From positions 40,599 to 104,598 of the forward strand of contig JAIXKR010000086.1 of assembly GCA_026932235.1 (NCBI GenBank): a stretch of 64,000 bases of DNA, in the 5' to 3' direction. The notes beneath the pieces were generated by a model. That model did not search any database. It had not been told where the DNA came from and was given only the letters and a program-made list of their open reading frames with translations. This DNA is from Burkholderiales bacterium. GTDB taxonomy: Bacteria > Pseudomonadota > Gammaproteobacteria > Burkholderiales > Burkholderiaceae_C. Position numbers and translations under genes: made by a program. Below are positions 8,863-17,545 of this stretch, one piece after another (position 1 is the stretch's first letter; every line of letters starts with the position of its first letter).

Positions 8863-10134
8863 TCAGGCGAGCTGGCGCAGGTCCTCGATCACCTTGCCGT
8901 CGTTGGGAAGGCTGCCGGGGGCGCAGAGTTCGATCTCGCCGCGCAGCTTGGTGATCTCGCGCACGCTCGCGGCGATCGCTTCGGACAGGCCCTCGGCGCG
9001 CCGGTCCACCTCCACGCGCAGCGTCATGCGGTCGGCGGCCATCTCGCCTTCGATCACCAGGCGCGCGCGCGCCACGCCTGGGTGGCGACGGACGACCTCG
9101 GCGATCTGGCTCGGGTGCACGAACATGCCGCGCACCTTGGCCGTCTGGTCGGCGCGCCCGAGCCAGCCGCGGATGCGGGTGTTCGTGCGCCCGGTGGGGC
9201 AGCGTCCCGGCAGCATGGCGGTCAGGTCGCCGGTGCCGAAGCGCACCAGCGGATAGTCGGGGTTGAGCACGGTGACGACGAGTTCGCCGACCTCGCCCTC
9301 GGGCAGCGGGTCGTTCGTGCCCGGACGCACGACCTCGACGATCACGCCCTCGTCGACGACCAGGCCTTCGCGCGCCGCGGTTTCGTAGGCGATCAAGCCG
9401 GCGTCGGCCGTGCCGTAACTCTGGTAGGCGTCGATGCCGCGCTCGCGCAGCCAGTCGCGCAGCGACGGTGGAAACGCCTCGGCGCCGACCGAGGCCTTGG
9501 TCATGGAGGCGATCGCGGTGCCGCTCTCCAGTGCCTTCTCGACCAGGATCTTGAGGAAGCTCGGCGTGCCGATGTAGCCGTGCGGGCGCAATTCGGCGAT
9601 GGCCTGCAGCTGCAGTTCGGTGTTGCCGACGCCGCCGGCGAAGGTGGTGCACCCGACCGCGTGCGCGCCCGACTCCATCATCGCGCCCGCCGGCGTGAGG
9701 TGATAGCTGAAGCTCACGTGCGCGAGATCCCCGGGGCGAAAGCCCGCGGCGAAGATGGCGCGGCCCATGCGCCAGTAGTCGGCCGCCACGCCTTCGGGTT
9801 CGTAGATCGGCCCCGGCGACTGGAACACGCGCAGCGCGCGGCCGGGGGCATGGATGCCGCGCCAGCCGATCGCCGCGAAGCCGCCGAAAGGGTTCTCGGA
9901 CCGCAGGGCCTTCTGGCGCTCGAGCAACTCCTGCTTGCGCGTCACCGGAAGCGCTGCCAGCGCATGGCGACTGGTGATCGCGCCGGCATCGACGTGGGCC
10001 AGGCGTTCGGCGAAGGCCGCAGTCGTGCCCTTGGCGTGCGCGACGTGCGCGGGCAGCGCCTGCATCAGCGCCGCCTCGCGCGCCTCGGGCTCGCGTGTCT
10101 CCAGCGAGTCGTAGTGTTCGGGCCTGCTCACCAC
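8863..10134 (-). CDS. phenylacetate-CoA ligase family (PaaK-like) AMP-forming enzyme
   Basis: This 423-residue adenylate-forming enzyme has PaaK-type features: the acceptor motif YQSYGTADAGLIAY at about residue 241, then VRFGTGDLTAML, and RIRGWLGRADQTAKVRGMFV leading into the short C-terminal ligase domain. The usual glycine/threonine-rich ATP loop (TSGTTG type) is not evident; its place seems taken by RVFQSPGPIYEPEG, which is unusual. It is the last gene of the importer/ligase cassette and probably activates an imported carboxylic acid to its CoA thioester. The substrate is unknown; aromatic acids are plausible for this family. Confidence 0.8.
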   Translation of the reverse strand: MVSRPEHYDSLETREPEAREAALMQALPAHVAHAKGTTAAFAERLAHVDAGAITSRHALAALPVTRKQELLERQKALRSENPFGGFAAIGWRGIHAPGRALRVFQSPGPIYEPEGVAADYWRMGRAIFAAGFRPGDLAHVSFSYHLTPAGAMMESGAHAVGCTTFAGGVGNTELQLQAIAELRPHGYIGTPSFLKILVEKALESGTAIASMTKASVGAEAFPPSLRDWLRERGIDAYQSYGTADAGLIAYETAAREGLVVDEGVIVEVVRPGTNDPLPEGEVGELVVTVLNPDYPLVRFGTGDLTAMLPGRCPTGRTNTRIRGWLGRADQTAKVRGMFVHPSQIAEVVRRHPGVARARLVIEGEMAADRMTLRVEVDRRAEGLSEAIAASVREITKLRGEIELCAPGSLPNDGKVIEDLRQLA

Positions 10135-10141
10135 GTGCTCC

Positions 10142-10438
10142 TCAATCCTCGTCCTGCCAGCGTCGCAGCCGGCGCTCGAGCTCGTCGAGCAGCTTGCGCT
10201 GTTCGGCCGCCGAGCGCAGCTGCCGCCGTTCCCAGGTCGGCGTCAGGGCCGGGCGCTGCGCGAGCAGCGCGGCAATGGCACCGTCCTCCACCTTCAGCCG
10301 CAGCACCGCCTTGCCCCGCAGCTCGAAGCCGTCGCCGCGCTCGCCGAGCTTCAGGTCGCGCAGCGCGCGCTTCAACTGCACGAGCGCGGCGTCGGCGTCG
10401 AACGCGGGCAGGGCCCAGCCGATGTCGTCGCCGTTCAC
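10142..10438 (-). CDS. hypothetical 98-aa protein between livF and the PaaK-like gene
   Basis: I do not recognise a family. The product is soluble, charged, and mostly helical in its C-terminal third (ERRQLRSAAEQRKLLDELER). Its N-terminal part (ALRDLKLGERGDGFELRG, then GKAVLRLKVEDGAIAALLAQRP) looks like an alpha/beta domain. The GTG at 10438 overlaps the stop of livF (GTGA), and the PaaK-like gene begins 7 bases beyond its stop, so it is embedded in the operon by translational coupling. The frame runs further upstream inside livF, but that part is antisense-like and unused. A role tied to the ligase is a guess. Confidence 0.7.
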   Translation of the reverse strand: MNGDDIGWALPAFDADAALVQLKRALRDLKLGERGDGFELRGKAVLRLKVEDGAIAALLAQRPALTPTWERRQLRSAAEQRKLLDELERRLRRWQDED

Positions 10439-11241
10439 GACAGCCACCGCTTGCGGCGTTTGTAGCTCTTCACGTCGCGGAAGCTCTTGCGGTCGGCGCC
10501 GCCGATGCCGAGGTAGAACTCCTTCACGTCCTCGTTCTCGCGCAGGTCGGCGGCCTTGCCGTCCATGACGATGCGGCCGTTCTCGAGGATGTAGCCCTCG
10601 TCGGCGTACTTGAGCGCGATGTTGGTGTTCTGCTCGGCGAGCAGGAAGGTCACGCGCTCCTTGGCATTGAGGTCCTTGACGATCTCGAACACCTCCTCGA
10701 CGATCTGCGGCGCAAGGCCCATGCTCGGCTCGTCGAGCAGCACCATCTTCGGGTTGGCCATCAGCGCGCGGCCGATCGCGCACATCTGCTGCTCGCCGCC
10801 CGAGGTGTAGGCGGCCTGGCTGCCGCGGCGGGTCTTCAGGCGCGGGAAGTAGGTGTAGACCTTCTCCAGCGTCTGCGCCACCGCCGCCTTGCCGTCGCGG
10901 CGCGTGTAGGCGCCGGTGAGCAGGTTCTCCTCGATCGTGAGGTGCGCGAAGCAGTGCCGCCCCTCCATCACCTGGATGACGCCGCGCTCGACCATCTGTG
11001 CCGGACTGAGCTTCTCGATGCGCTCGCCGCGCAGCTCGATGCTGCCCTTGGTGACCTCGCCGCGCTCGCCCGCCAGCAGGTTGCTGACGGCGCGCAGCGT
11101 CGTCGTCTTGCCCGCGCCGTTGCCGCCCAGCAGGGCGACGATGCCGCCCTCGGGCACCTGCAGGCTCACGCCCTTGAGCACCAGGATGACGTGGTTGTAG
11201 ATGACCTCGATGCCGTTGACATCGAGCAGCAGGCTGCTCAT
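10435..11241 (-). CDS. livF: branched-chain amino acid-type ABC transporter ATP-binding protein LivF
   Basis: This 268-residue ATPase has Walker A GGNGAGKTTTLR (about residue 40), an ABC signature TSGGEQQMCAIGRALM, and Walker B MVLLDEPSMGLAP. The pattern VMEGRHCFAHLTIEENL is LivF-like. TSGGE instead of LSGGE is a mild deviation. It is longer than E. coli LivF (237) through a lysine/arginine-rich C-terminal tail. It forms the ATPase pair with LivG and energises the LivHM channel. It follows the binding-protein gene and overlaps the downstream 98-aa gene. Confidence 0.92.
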   Translation of the reverse strand: MSSLLLDVNGIEVIYNHVILVLKGVSLQVPEGGIVALLGGNGAGKTTTLRAVSNLLAGERGEVTKGSIELRGERIEKLSPAQMVERGVIQVMEGRHCFAHLTIEENLLTGAYTRRDGKAAVAQTLEKVYTYFPRLKTRRGSQAAYTSGGEQQMCAIGRALMANPKMVLLDEPSMGLAPQIVEEVFEIVKDLNAKERVTFLLAEQNTNIALKYADEGYILENGRIVMDGKAADLRENEDVKEFYLGIGGADRKSFRDVKSYKRRKRWLS

Positions 11242-11272
11242 GGGCGCGCGCTCCGCTTGCCGGGATCCGGCC

Positions 11273-12604
11273 TCAGCTCTGGCACTCGGCCGCCGTGCGC
11301 GGCGTGATCTTCTTCTCCGTCGCGTACTTGGCGGCGGTGGCCTTGACCAGCGGCTTGAGGATGGTCTCGTCGGCCTGATACCAGTCGGAGCTGAACTTCC
11401 AGGCCTTGCCGTCCCAGGTGTGGATGCGCGCCCAGGCCGGACCCATGTGGTCGGCGCAGGTGGTCGAGACCGGGCGCATCACCTCGCCGAAGCCCAGCGC
11501 GTCGAGCTTCTTCTGGTCGAGGGCGAGGTTCTCCAGGCCCCAGCGCGTCTGCTCGGAGCTCATCCACTTGCCCTTGCCGTAGCGCTCCTGCGCGCGGCGC
11601 ACGCCTTCCACGCCCAGCATGGCGCTCATGACGCCGCGCATGTAGAGCACCGAGCCGACCTCCTCCTTGGGCCCCGTGCCCTGGCCCTTGTCGTGCACCA
11701 GGGCGAGGATGTCCTTGGTGACCTTGGCGCTGGGGTGGGCGCCGTGCTGCATGGCCAGGCCGTTGTAGCCCTTGGCGCCCTCGCCGACGTCCTTCACGTC
11801 GGGCTCGGCGGCCGACCACCAGACGCCGTACATCTTCTCGCGCGGGTAGCCGGTGGCCTGCGCCTCCTTGAGCGCCACCGAGTTCATCACCCCCCAGCCC
11901 CACAGCAGCACGTAGTCGGGCCGGCTCTGGCGCACCTGCAGCCAGGTCGACTTCTGCTCGACGCCGGGCGCGGTCACGGGAAGCAGCTGCAGCTCGAAGC
12001 CGTGCAGCTTGCTGCGCTCCTGCAGCAGCGGGATCGGCTCCTTGCCGTAGGGGCTGTCGTGGTAGACGAGCGCGACCTTCTTGCCCTTGAGCTTGTCGAA
12101 GCCGCCCTCCTTCTTCGCGATGTGCTGCACCAGCACGTCCGCGCCGACCCAGTAGGTTCCCGCCAGCGGGAAGTTCCAGCCGAAGACCAGGCCGTCCTGC
12201 GACTCGCTGCGCCCGTAGCCGGCGGTGATGAGCGGGATCTTGTCCACCGGCGCCTTGTCGGTGAGCGCGAAGGTGATGCCCGTGGACAGGGGCTGGAAGA
12301 GCGTGGCGCCGCCGTGCTTGCCCTTCAGGCGCTCGTAGCACTCCACGCCCTTGGCGGTGTCGTAGCCGGTCTCGCACTCCTCGTAGACGATCTTCACGCC
12401 GTTGATGCCGCCCGTGGCGTTGACGAGCTTGAGGTAGTCGGCATAGCCGTTGGCCCAGGGCGTGCCGTTGGGGCCGTAGGCGCCGGTGCGGTAGGGCAGA
12501 CCGGGGAAGAACTGCTCCTTGGCCTGCGCAAAGGCCGCGCCGCTGGCCAGCAGCGACGCGGCGGCGGTGATCGCGGCCGCGGCCGCAAGGGTCTTGACTC
12601 TCAT
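11273..12604 (-). CDS. Liv-type ABC transporter periplasmic substrate-binding protein
   Basis: The 443-residue protein starts with a clear Sec signal peptide (about residues 1-26, ending ASGAAFAQA) and has the type I periplasmic binding fold, e.g. LVNATGGINGVKIVYEECET and KGKKVALVYHDSPYGKEP. It is longer than LivK (about 345 mature residues), as is common for members of this family that bind aromatic or other hydrophobic acids. ATG at 12604 is chosen for the signal peptide; the open frame upstream is antisense to livM. With two CoA ligases in the same operon, a carboxylate ligand is more likely than an amino acid (inference). Confidence 0.88.
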   Translation of the reverse strand: MRVKTLAAAAAITAAASLLASGAAFAQAKEQFFPGLPYRTGAYGPNGTPWANGYADYLKLVNATGGINGVKIVYEECETGYDTAKGVECYERLKGKHGGATLFQPLSTGITFALTDKAPVDKIPLITAGYGRSESQDGLVFGWNFPLAGTYWVGADVLVQHIAKKEGGFDKLKGKKVALVYHDSPYGKEPIPLLQERSKLHGFELQLLPVTAPGVEQKSTWLQVRQSRPDYVLLWGWGVMNSVALKEAQATGYPREKMYGVWWSAAEPDVKDVGEGAKGYNGLAMQHGAHPSAKVTKDILALVHDKGQGTGPKEEVGSVLYMRGVMSAMLGVEGVRRAQERYGKGKWMSSEQTRWGLENLALDQKKLDALGFGEVMRPVSTTCADHMGPAWARIHTWDGKAWKFSSDWYQADETILKPLVKATAAKYATEKKITPRTAAECQS

Positions 12605-12666
12605 GTCTGCCTCCAGGGGTGAAAAGCGTCGTGCGCCGGGTGGTGGGAACTGCGATGGGTGCGCGC

Positions 12667-13743
12667 TCAGTGCGGGAAGGGCCACAGGCGCAGCTTCTCC
12701 TTGCCGATCGACCACAGGCGTGCCAGCCCGTGCGGTTCGACGACGAGGAAGAAGACGATCAGGGCGCCGAAGATCATGTAGACCACGTGCGAGACCGTCG
12801 CCGTGTCGACCGGGATCCCGATCGCGCCGCCGAGCGCCGGCAGCAGCTGGTCGAGCACGATGGGCAGCAGCACGATGAAGGCGGCGCCGAAGAAGCTGCC
12901 CATCACCGAACCGAGGCCGCCGATGATGATCATGAACAGCAGGTCGAAGGAGCGGTTGATGTTGAACGCCGCCGGCTCCCAGGAGCCCAGGTAGATGAAG
13001 GCCCAGAGCGCGCCGGCCACGCCGACGATGAAGCTGCTCACCGCGAAGGCCGAGAGCTTGGCGTAGACCGGGCGGATGCCGATCACCGCCGCGGCGACGT
13101 CCATGTCGCGGATGGCCATCCACTCGCGGCCGATATGGCCGCGCACGAGGTTCTTCGTCAGCAGCGCGAACAGGCACACGGTGGCCAGGCAGAAGAGGTA
13201 CTTCTGCAGCGGCGTCTCCACCGGCAGGCCGAGGAAGCCCAGTCCGGCCACCGACACCGAGCCCGAAGGCGTGTGGTTGGTGAACCAGCCGATGCGCAGG
13301 AAGGCCCAGTCGATGAAGAACTGCGCGGCCAGCGTCGTCACCGCCAGGTAAAGGCCCTTGATGCGCAGCGAGGGCAGGCCGAAGAGGATGCCCACGAGCG
13401 TGGCGCAGGCACCGCCCAGCAGCAGCGCCAGCGGCATGGGCATGCCGTCCAGGCGCACGAAGAAGTTGTAGGCCGCGTACGCCCCGACCGCCATGAAGGC
13501 GCCGGCTCCCAGCGAGATCTGGCCGCAGTAGCCCACGAGCACGTTCAGCCCGAGCGCGGCCAGCGACAGGATGAGGAAGGGGATGAGGATCGCGCGCAGC
13601 AGGTATTCGTCGGCCAGCAGGGGCACGGCGACGAAGGCCGCGGCCAGCAGCAGGCCGATGGCGACGCGGTCCTGCAGGATGGGGAAGATCTGCAGGTCGG
13701 CGCGGTAGCTGGTCTTGAACTGGCCGTTCTCGCGGTAGATCAC
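12667..13743 (-). CDS. livM: Liv-type ABC transporter permease LivM
   Basis: This 358-residue inner-membrane permease has about nine hydrophobic helices and the family motifs GLNVLVGYCGQISLGAGAFM in the N-terminal half and a REWMAIRDMDVAAAVIGI cytoplasmic coupling segment. A second conserved block, FIIGGLGSVMGSFFGAAF-like (seen as IIIGGLGSVMGSFFGA), is typical of LivM. It pairs with LivH, whose gene is immediately upstream (28-base gap). The substrate is set by the binding protein encoded next. Confidence 0.93.
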   Translation of the reverse strand: MIYRENGQFKTSYRADLQIFPILQDRVAIGLLLAAAFVAVPLLADEYLLRAILIPFLILSLAALGLNVLVGYCGQISLGAGAFMAVGAYAAYNFFVRLDGMPMPLALLLGGACATLVGILFGLPSLRIKGLYLAVTTLAAQFFIDWAFLRIGWFTNHTPSGSVSVAGLGFLGLPVETPLQKYLFCLATVCLFALLTKNLVRGHIGREWMAIRDMDVAAAVIGIRPVYAKLSAFAVSSFIVGVAGALWAFIYLGSWEPAAFNINRSFDLLFMIIIGGLGSVMGSFFGAAFIVLLPIVLDQLLPALGGAIGIPVDTATVSHVVYMIFGALIVFFLVVEPHGLARLWSIGKEKLRLWPFPH

Positions 13744-13771
13744 GTTCTCTTCCCCCGGCTGGCTTGCACGC

Positions 13772-14701
13772 TTACACGCGGTCGATGATCTTTTCGCCGA
13801 ACAGGCCCTGTGGCCGCACCAGCAGGACGAAGAGCACGAGCACGTAGCCGAACCAGATCTCGATGCCGCCGCCGACCATGGGGCCGATGTAGATCTCGGC
13901 CAGCTTCTCGCCCACGCCGATGAGCAGGCCGCCGACGATGGCCCCGGGCACGCTGGTGAGCCCGCCGAGGATGACCACCGGCAAGGCCTTCAGCGCCACC
14001 AGCGAGAGCGAGAACTGCACGCCCAGCTTGCTGCCCCAGATGATGCCGGCCACCAGCGCGACGAAGCCGGCCACGCTCCAGACGATGATCCAGATGCGCG
14101 ACAAGGGGATGCCGATCGACTGCGCGGCCTGGTGGTCGTCGGCCACCGCGCGCAGCGCGCGTCCGGTGCCGGTGTACTGGAAGAAGAGCGTGAGCAGCAG
14201 CACCAGCCCAGCGGCGATGGCCGCCGCGTAGAGGTCTTCCTTGTTGATGAGCACGCCGCCCTGGAACACCGACTCGAAGAGGAAGAGCGGGTCCTTGGGC
14301 AGGCCGATGTCGATCTTGTAGATGTCGCTGCCGAACACGGTCTGGCCGAAGCCGTCGAGGAAGTAGGCGATTCCCAGCGTGGCCATCAGCAGCGTGATGC
14401 CCTCCTGGTTGACGAGCCTGCCCAGCACCAGCTTCTCCACCAGCCAGGCCACGAGCACCATCACCAGGAGCGCCCCGCCGAAAGCCAGCAGGTCGGCGAG
14501 GATCTTGTTCTCGAAACCCAGCAGCCCGGGAATCCACTCGGAGAAGCGCGCCATCGCCAGCGCCGCGAACAGCACCATCGCGCCCTGCGCGAAGTTGAAG
14601 ACGCCGCTGGCCTTGAAGATGAGGACGAAGCCCAGCGCGATGAGCGAGTACAGCATGCCGGCCATGAGGCCGCCGAAGACGGTTTCGATGAAGAAGCCCA
14701 T
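13772..14701 (-). CDS. livH: Liv-type ABC transporter permease LivH
   Basis: The 309-residue permease has multiple hydrophobic helices and LivH signatures: GFVLIFKASGVFNFAQGAMV near the N-terminus, RAVADDHQAAQSIGIPLSRI as the cytoplasmic loop that contacts the ATPase, and VVILGGLTSVPGAIVGGLL. It forms the membrane channel with LivM. Its start codon lies 9 bases after the livG stop, consistent with one transcript running from the ligase gene through livG, livH, livM, binding protein and livF. Confidence 0.93.
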   Translation of the reverse strand: MGFFIETVFGGLMAGMLYSLIALGFVLIFKASGVFNFAQGAMVLFAALAMARFSEWIPGLLGFENKILADLLAFGGALLVMVLVAWLVEKLVLGRLVNQEGITLLMATLGIAYFLDGFGQTVFGSDIYKIDIGLPKDPLFLFESVFQGGVLINKEDLYAAAIAAGLVLLLTLFFQYTGTGRALRAVADDHQAAQSIGIPLSRIWIIVWSVAGFVALVAGIIWGSKLGVQFSLSLVALKALPVVILGGLTSVPGAIVGGLLIGVGEKLAEIYIGPMVGGGIEIWFGYVLVLFVLLVRPQGLFGEKIIDRV

Positions 14702-14710
14702 GCTGCGCCC

Positions 14711-15496
14711 TCAGTGGCCCGTGCCCAGGTAGGCGGCGACGACCTCGGGGTTGGCGCGCACCTCCGCGGGCGTGCCGTCGCCGATCTTGCGGCCGTAGTC
14801 GAGCACGACGACGCGGTCGGAGATGTCCATCACCACGCCCATGTCGTGCTCGATCAGCACGATGGTGGTGCCGAACTCGTCGTTCACGTCGAGGATGAAG
14901 CGGCTCATGTCCTGCTTTTCCTCGACGTTCATGCCGGCCATCGGCTCGTCCAGCAGCAGCACCTGCGGCTCCATGGCGAGCGCGCGGCCGAGGTCGACGC
15001 GCTTCTGCAGGCCGTAGGGCAGGCGTCCCACCGGCGTCTTGCGCCAGGCCTGGATCTCGAGGAAGTCGATGATGCGCTCGACGAACTCGCGGTGCGCGGT
15101 CTCCTCGCGCTCGGCGGCGCCGATGCGGATCGCCTGCTGCAGCAGGTTGGTGCGCATCTTCAGGTTGCGCCCGGTCATGATGTTGTCGAGCACGCTCATG
15201 CCCTTGAAGAGGGCCAGGTTCTGGAACGTGCGCGCGACACCCATCTCGGCGACCTGGCGCGAGTTCATGTGGCGGAAGCTGCGGCCGCGGAAGCTGATCT
15301 GCCCCTCCTGCGGCGCGTAGACGCCGTTGATGCAGTTGAGCATGCTGCTCTTGCCCGCGCCGTTGGGGCCGATGATGGCGCGCACCTCGTGCTCGCGCAC
15401 GTCGAAGCTGATGTCCGAGAGCGCCTTCACGCCGCCGAAGCGCAGCGAGATGTTCTTCACCTCGAGGATGACCTCGCCGATCCTGCGCCCGCTCAT
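14711..15496 (-). CDS. livG: Liv-type ABC transporter ATP-binding protein LivG
   Basis: The 261-residue ATPase has Walker A GPNGAGKSSMLNC (about residue 41), the LivG-style signature LPYGLQKRVDLGRAL, Walker B VLLLDEPMAGMN and the switch histidine region VLIEHDMGVVM. ATG at 15496 overlaps the stop of the upstream acyl-CoA ligase gene (ATGA), so the two are translationally coupled. That coupling is the best evidence that ligase and importer act on the same compound. The frame's upstream extension is antisense-like and was discarded. Confidence 0.93.
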   Translation of the reverse strand: MSGRRIGEVILEVKNISLRFGGVKALSDISFDVREHEVRAIIGPNGAGKSSMLNCINGVYAPQEGQISFRGRSFRHMNSRQVAEMGVARTFQNLALFKGMSVLDNIMTGRNLKMRTNLLQQAIRIGAAEREETAHREFVERIIDFLEIQAWRKTPVGRLPYGLQKRVDLGRALAMEPQVLLLDEPMAGMNVEEKQDMSRFILDVNDEFGTTIVLIEHDMGVVMDISDRVVVLDYGRKIGDGTPAEVRANPEVVAAYLGTGH

Positions 15497-17502
15497 GCCG
15501 CCTTCCTCGCCTGCGCAGGGAAGACCTTCGCATCGACGATGGCCAGCGTGGCGCTGACGTTGCCGCTGCGGCCGTCCTCGAACTTGACGGCGGTCTCGAT
15601 GAACTGCTCGCGCTTTCCCTCGTAGAGCGCGTCGACGAGCACCTTGTACTTCTCGTTGATGAAGCCGCGCTTGACCTTGCGCGTGCGCGTCATCTCGCCG
15701 TCGTCGGCGTCGAGTTCCTTGTGCAGCACGAGGAAGCGGCTGATCTGGCTGCCGGCCAGGCGCTCGTCCTGCGCGAGGTCGGCATTGACCTGCTCCACGC
15801 ACTCGCGGATGAGCTCCAGCACCTGCGGCTTGGCTGCCAGGTCGGTGTAGCCCGCGTAGGGCAGGTTGCGCCGCTCGGCCCAGTTGCCCACGGCCTCGAA
15901 GTCGATGTTGATGAAGGCGCAGACGCGTTCGCGGCCATCGCCGAAGGCCACCGCCTCCTTCACGTGCGGGAAGAACTTGAGCTTGTTCTCGACGTACTTG
16001 GGCGCGAACATCGCGCCGTCGTTGGCGCCGCCGACGATGCGCCCGACGTCCTTGGCGCGGTCGATGATCTTCAGGTGCCCGCTGCCGTCGAGGAAGCCGG
16101 CGTCGCCGGTGTGGTACCAGCCGTCGGCGCCCATCACCTCGGCGGTGGCGGCGGGGTTCTTGTAGTACTCCTTCAGCAGGCCGGGCGACTTCACCAGGAT
16201 CTCGCCGTTGTCGGCGACCCTGATCTCGACGCCCTCGATGGGCACACCGACGGTGTCGGCGTGGACCTCGTCGTCGGGCTGCAGGCAGACGAAGACCGCG
16301 GTCTCCGTGCTGCCGTAGAGCTGCTTGAGGTTGATGCCGATCGCGCGGTAGAAGGTGAAGAGGTCGGGGCCGATGGCCTCGCCCGCGGTGTAGGCCACGC
16401 GCACGCGCGAGAAGCCCAGCGAGTTTCGCAGCGGGCCGTAGACGAGCAGGTCGCCCAGCCTGTAGGACAGGCGCTCGCGCCACGAGACCGGCTTCCCGTC
16501 CAGCAGCCGCGGGCCGACGCGCCGGGCCACCGCCATGGCGCGATGGAAGAGGCGGCGCTTGAGCGCGCTCGCATCCTCCATGCGGATCATCACGCTGGTG
16601 AGCAGGCCCTCGAAGATGCGCGGCGGCGCGAAGTAGTAGGTGGGACCGATCTCCTTGAGGTCGATCGTCACCGTGCTTGCCGACTCCGGGCAGTTGACGA
16701 CGTAGCCGCAGGCCAGCCATTGCGCGTAGCTGAAGATGTTCTGTCCGATCCAGGCCGGCGGCAGGTAGGCCAGCACCTCCTCGCGCTCGGTGAGGCGGTC
16801 GAAGTCCGCGCCGGCGCGGGCGCGGTCGAGCAGCGTACGGTGGCTGTGGACGACGCCCTTGGGGTTGCCGGTGGTTCCCGAGGTGAAGAACATCGCCGCC
16901 ACGTCGTCGGGCTGCGCGCGCGCCACTTCGGCGTCGAAGAAGCCCGGCTGCGCGGCGTCGAAGGCGCGGCCGGCCTCGAGCATGGCCTCCAGCGACGCCA
17001 GCCCCGGCTCCTGGTAATTGCGCAGGCCGCGGCCGTCGTCGTACCAGATGTGCGCCAGCCGCGCGCACTGGGGACGGATCTCGAGCAGCTTGTCGACCTG
17101 CTCCTGGTCCTCGACGATCGCCAGGCGCACCTCGGCACTGTCGATCGGGAACACGTATTCGGTGGCGACCGCGTCCTGGTAGAGCGGCACCGGGATCGCG
17201 CCCAGCGACTGTGCGGCCAGCATCGCTGCGTACAGGCGCGGGCGGTTCTCGCCGATGACCACCACGTGCTCGCCCCGCACCACGCCCTGCGCGGCGATCG
17301 CACAGGCCATCGTGCGCACCAGTGCGGCGAGCTGCGACCAGCTGAAGGTCTGCCAGATGCCGTACTCCTTCTCGCGTAGCGCCGCGGCGTCGGGCCGTGC
17401 CTTCGCGTGATCGAGCAGCAGGCGGGGGAAGGTGGTCTGCACCGAGGTCGGCTCCGCATCAGGGGTGTCGGCCGCGCATCGGTCATCGCGCCCGTGCCAC
17501 AT
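15493..17502 (-). CDS. AMP-dependent acyl-CoA synthetase (long-chain FadD-like)
   Basis: This enzyme of about 669 residues has all hallmarks of adenylate-forming acyl-CoA synthetases: ATP loop FTSGTTGNPKGVVHSH at about residue 205, the YGSTETA motif, WYHTGDAGFLDGSGHLKIID, and a C-terminal lysine in TRTRKVKRGFI. It is larger than FadD (561), like the long-chain synthetases found inside Liv operons. ATG at 17502 is the likeliest start, but no Shine-Dalgarno is visible; an in-frame GTG about 20 codons later is possible. It is first in the cassette, divergent from the Crp-type regulator, and would trap imported acid as CoA ester. Confidence 0.88.
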   Translation of the reverse strand: MWHGRDDRCAADTPDAEPTSVQTTFPRLLLDHAKARPDAAALREKEYGIWQTFSWSQLAALVRTMACAIAAQGVVRGEHVVVIGENRPRLYAAMLAAQSLGAIPVPLYQDAVATEYVFPIDSAEVRLAIVEDQEQVDKLLEIRPQCARLAHIWYDDGRGLRNYQEPGLASLEAMLEAGRAFDAAQPGFFDAEVARAQPDDVAAMFFTSGTTGNPKGVVHSHRTLLDRARAGADFDRLTEREEVLAYLPPAWIGQNIFSYAQWLACGYVVNCPESASTVTIDLKEIGPTYYFAPPRIFEGLLTSVMIRMEDASALKRRLFHRAMAVARRVGPRLLDGKPVSWRERLSYRLGDLLVYGPLRNSLGFSRVRVAYTAGEAIGPDLFTFYRAIGINLKQLYGSTETAVFVCLQPDDEVHADTVGVPIEGVEIRVADNGEILVKSPGLLKEYYKNPAATAEVMGADGWYHTGDAGFLDGSGHLKIIDRAKDVGRIVGGANDGAMFAPKYVENKLKFFPHVKEAVAFGDGRERVCAFINIDFEAVGNWAERRNLPYAGYTDLAAKPQVLELIRECVEQVNADLAQDERLAGSQISRFLVLHKELDADDGEMTRTRKVKRGFINEKYKVLVDALYEGKREQFIETAVKFEDGRSGNVSATLAIVDAKVFPAQARKAA

Positions 17503-17515
17503 TGTCCGAAAGGCT

Positions 17516-17545
17516 TTGACGCCAACTTGTCGTTGTGGCGACAAT
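17516..17545 (+). promoter_or_regulatory. predicted sigma-70-type promoter of the Crp/Fnr regulator gene
   Basis: TTGACG at 17516-17521 and GACAAT at 17540-17545 are separated by 18 bases and lie upstream of the ATG at 17576. The palindromic operator at 17527-17544 fills the spacer and covers most of the -10 box, the arrangement expected for repression. Confidence 0.5.
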
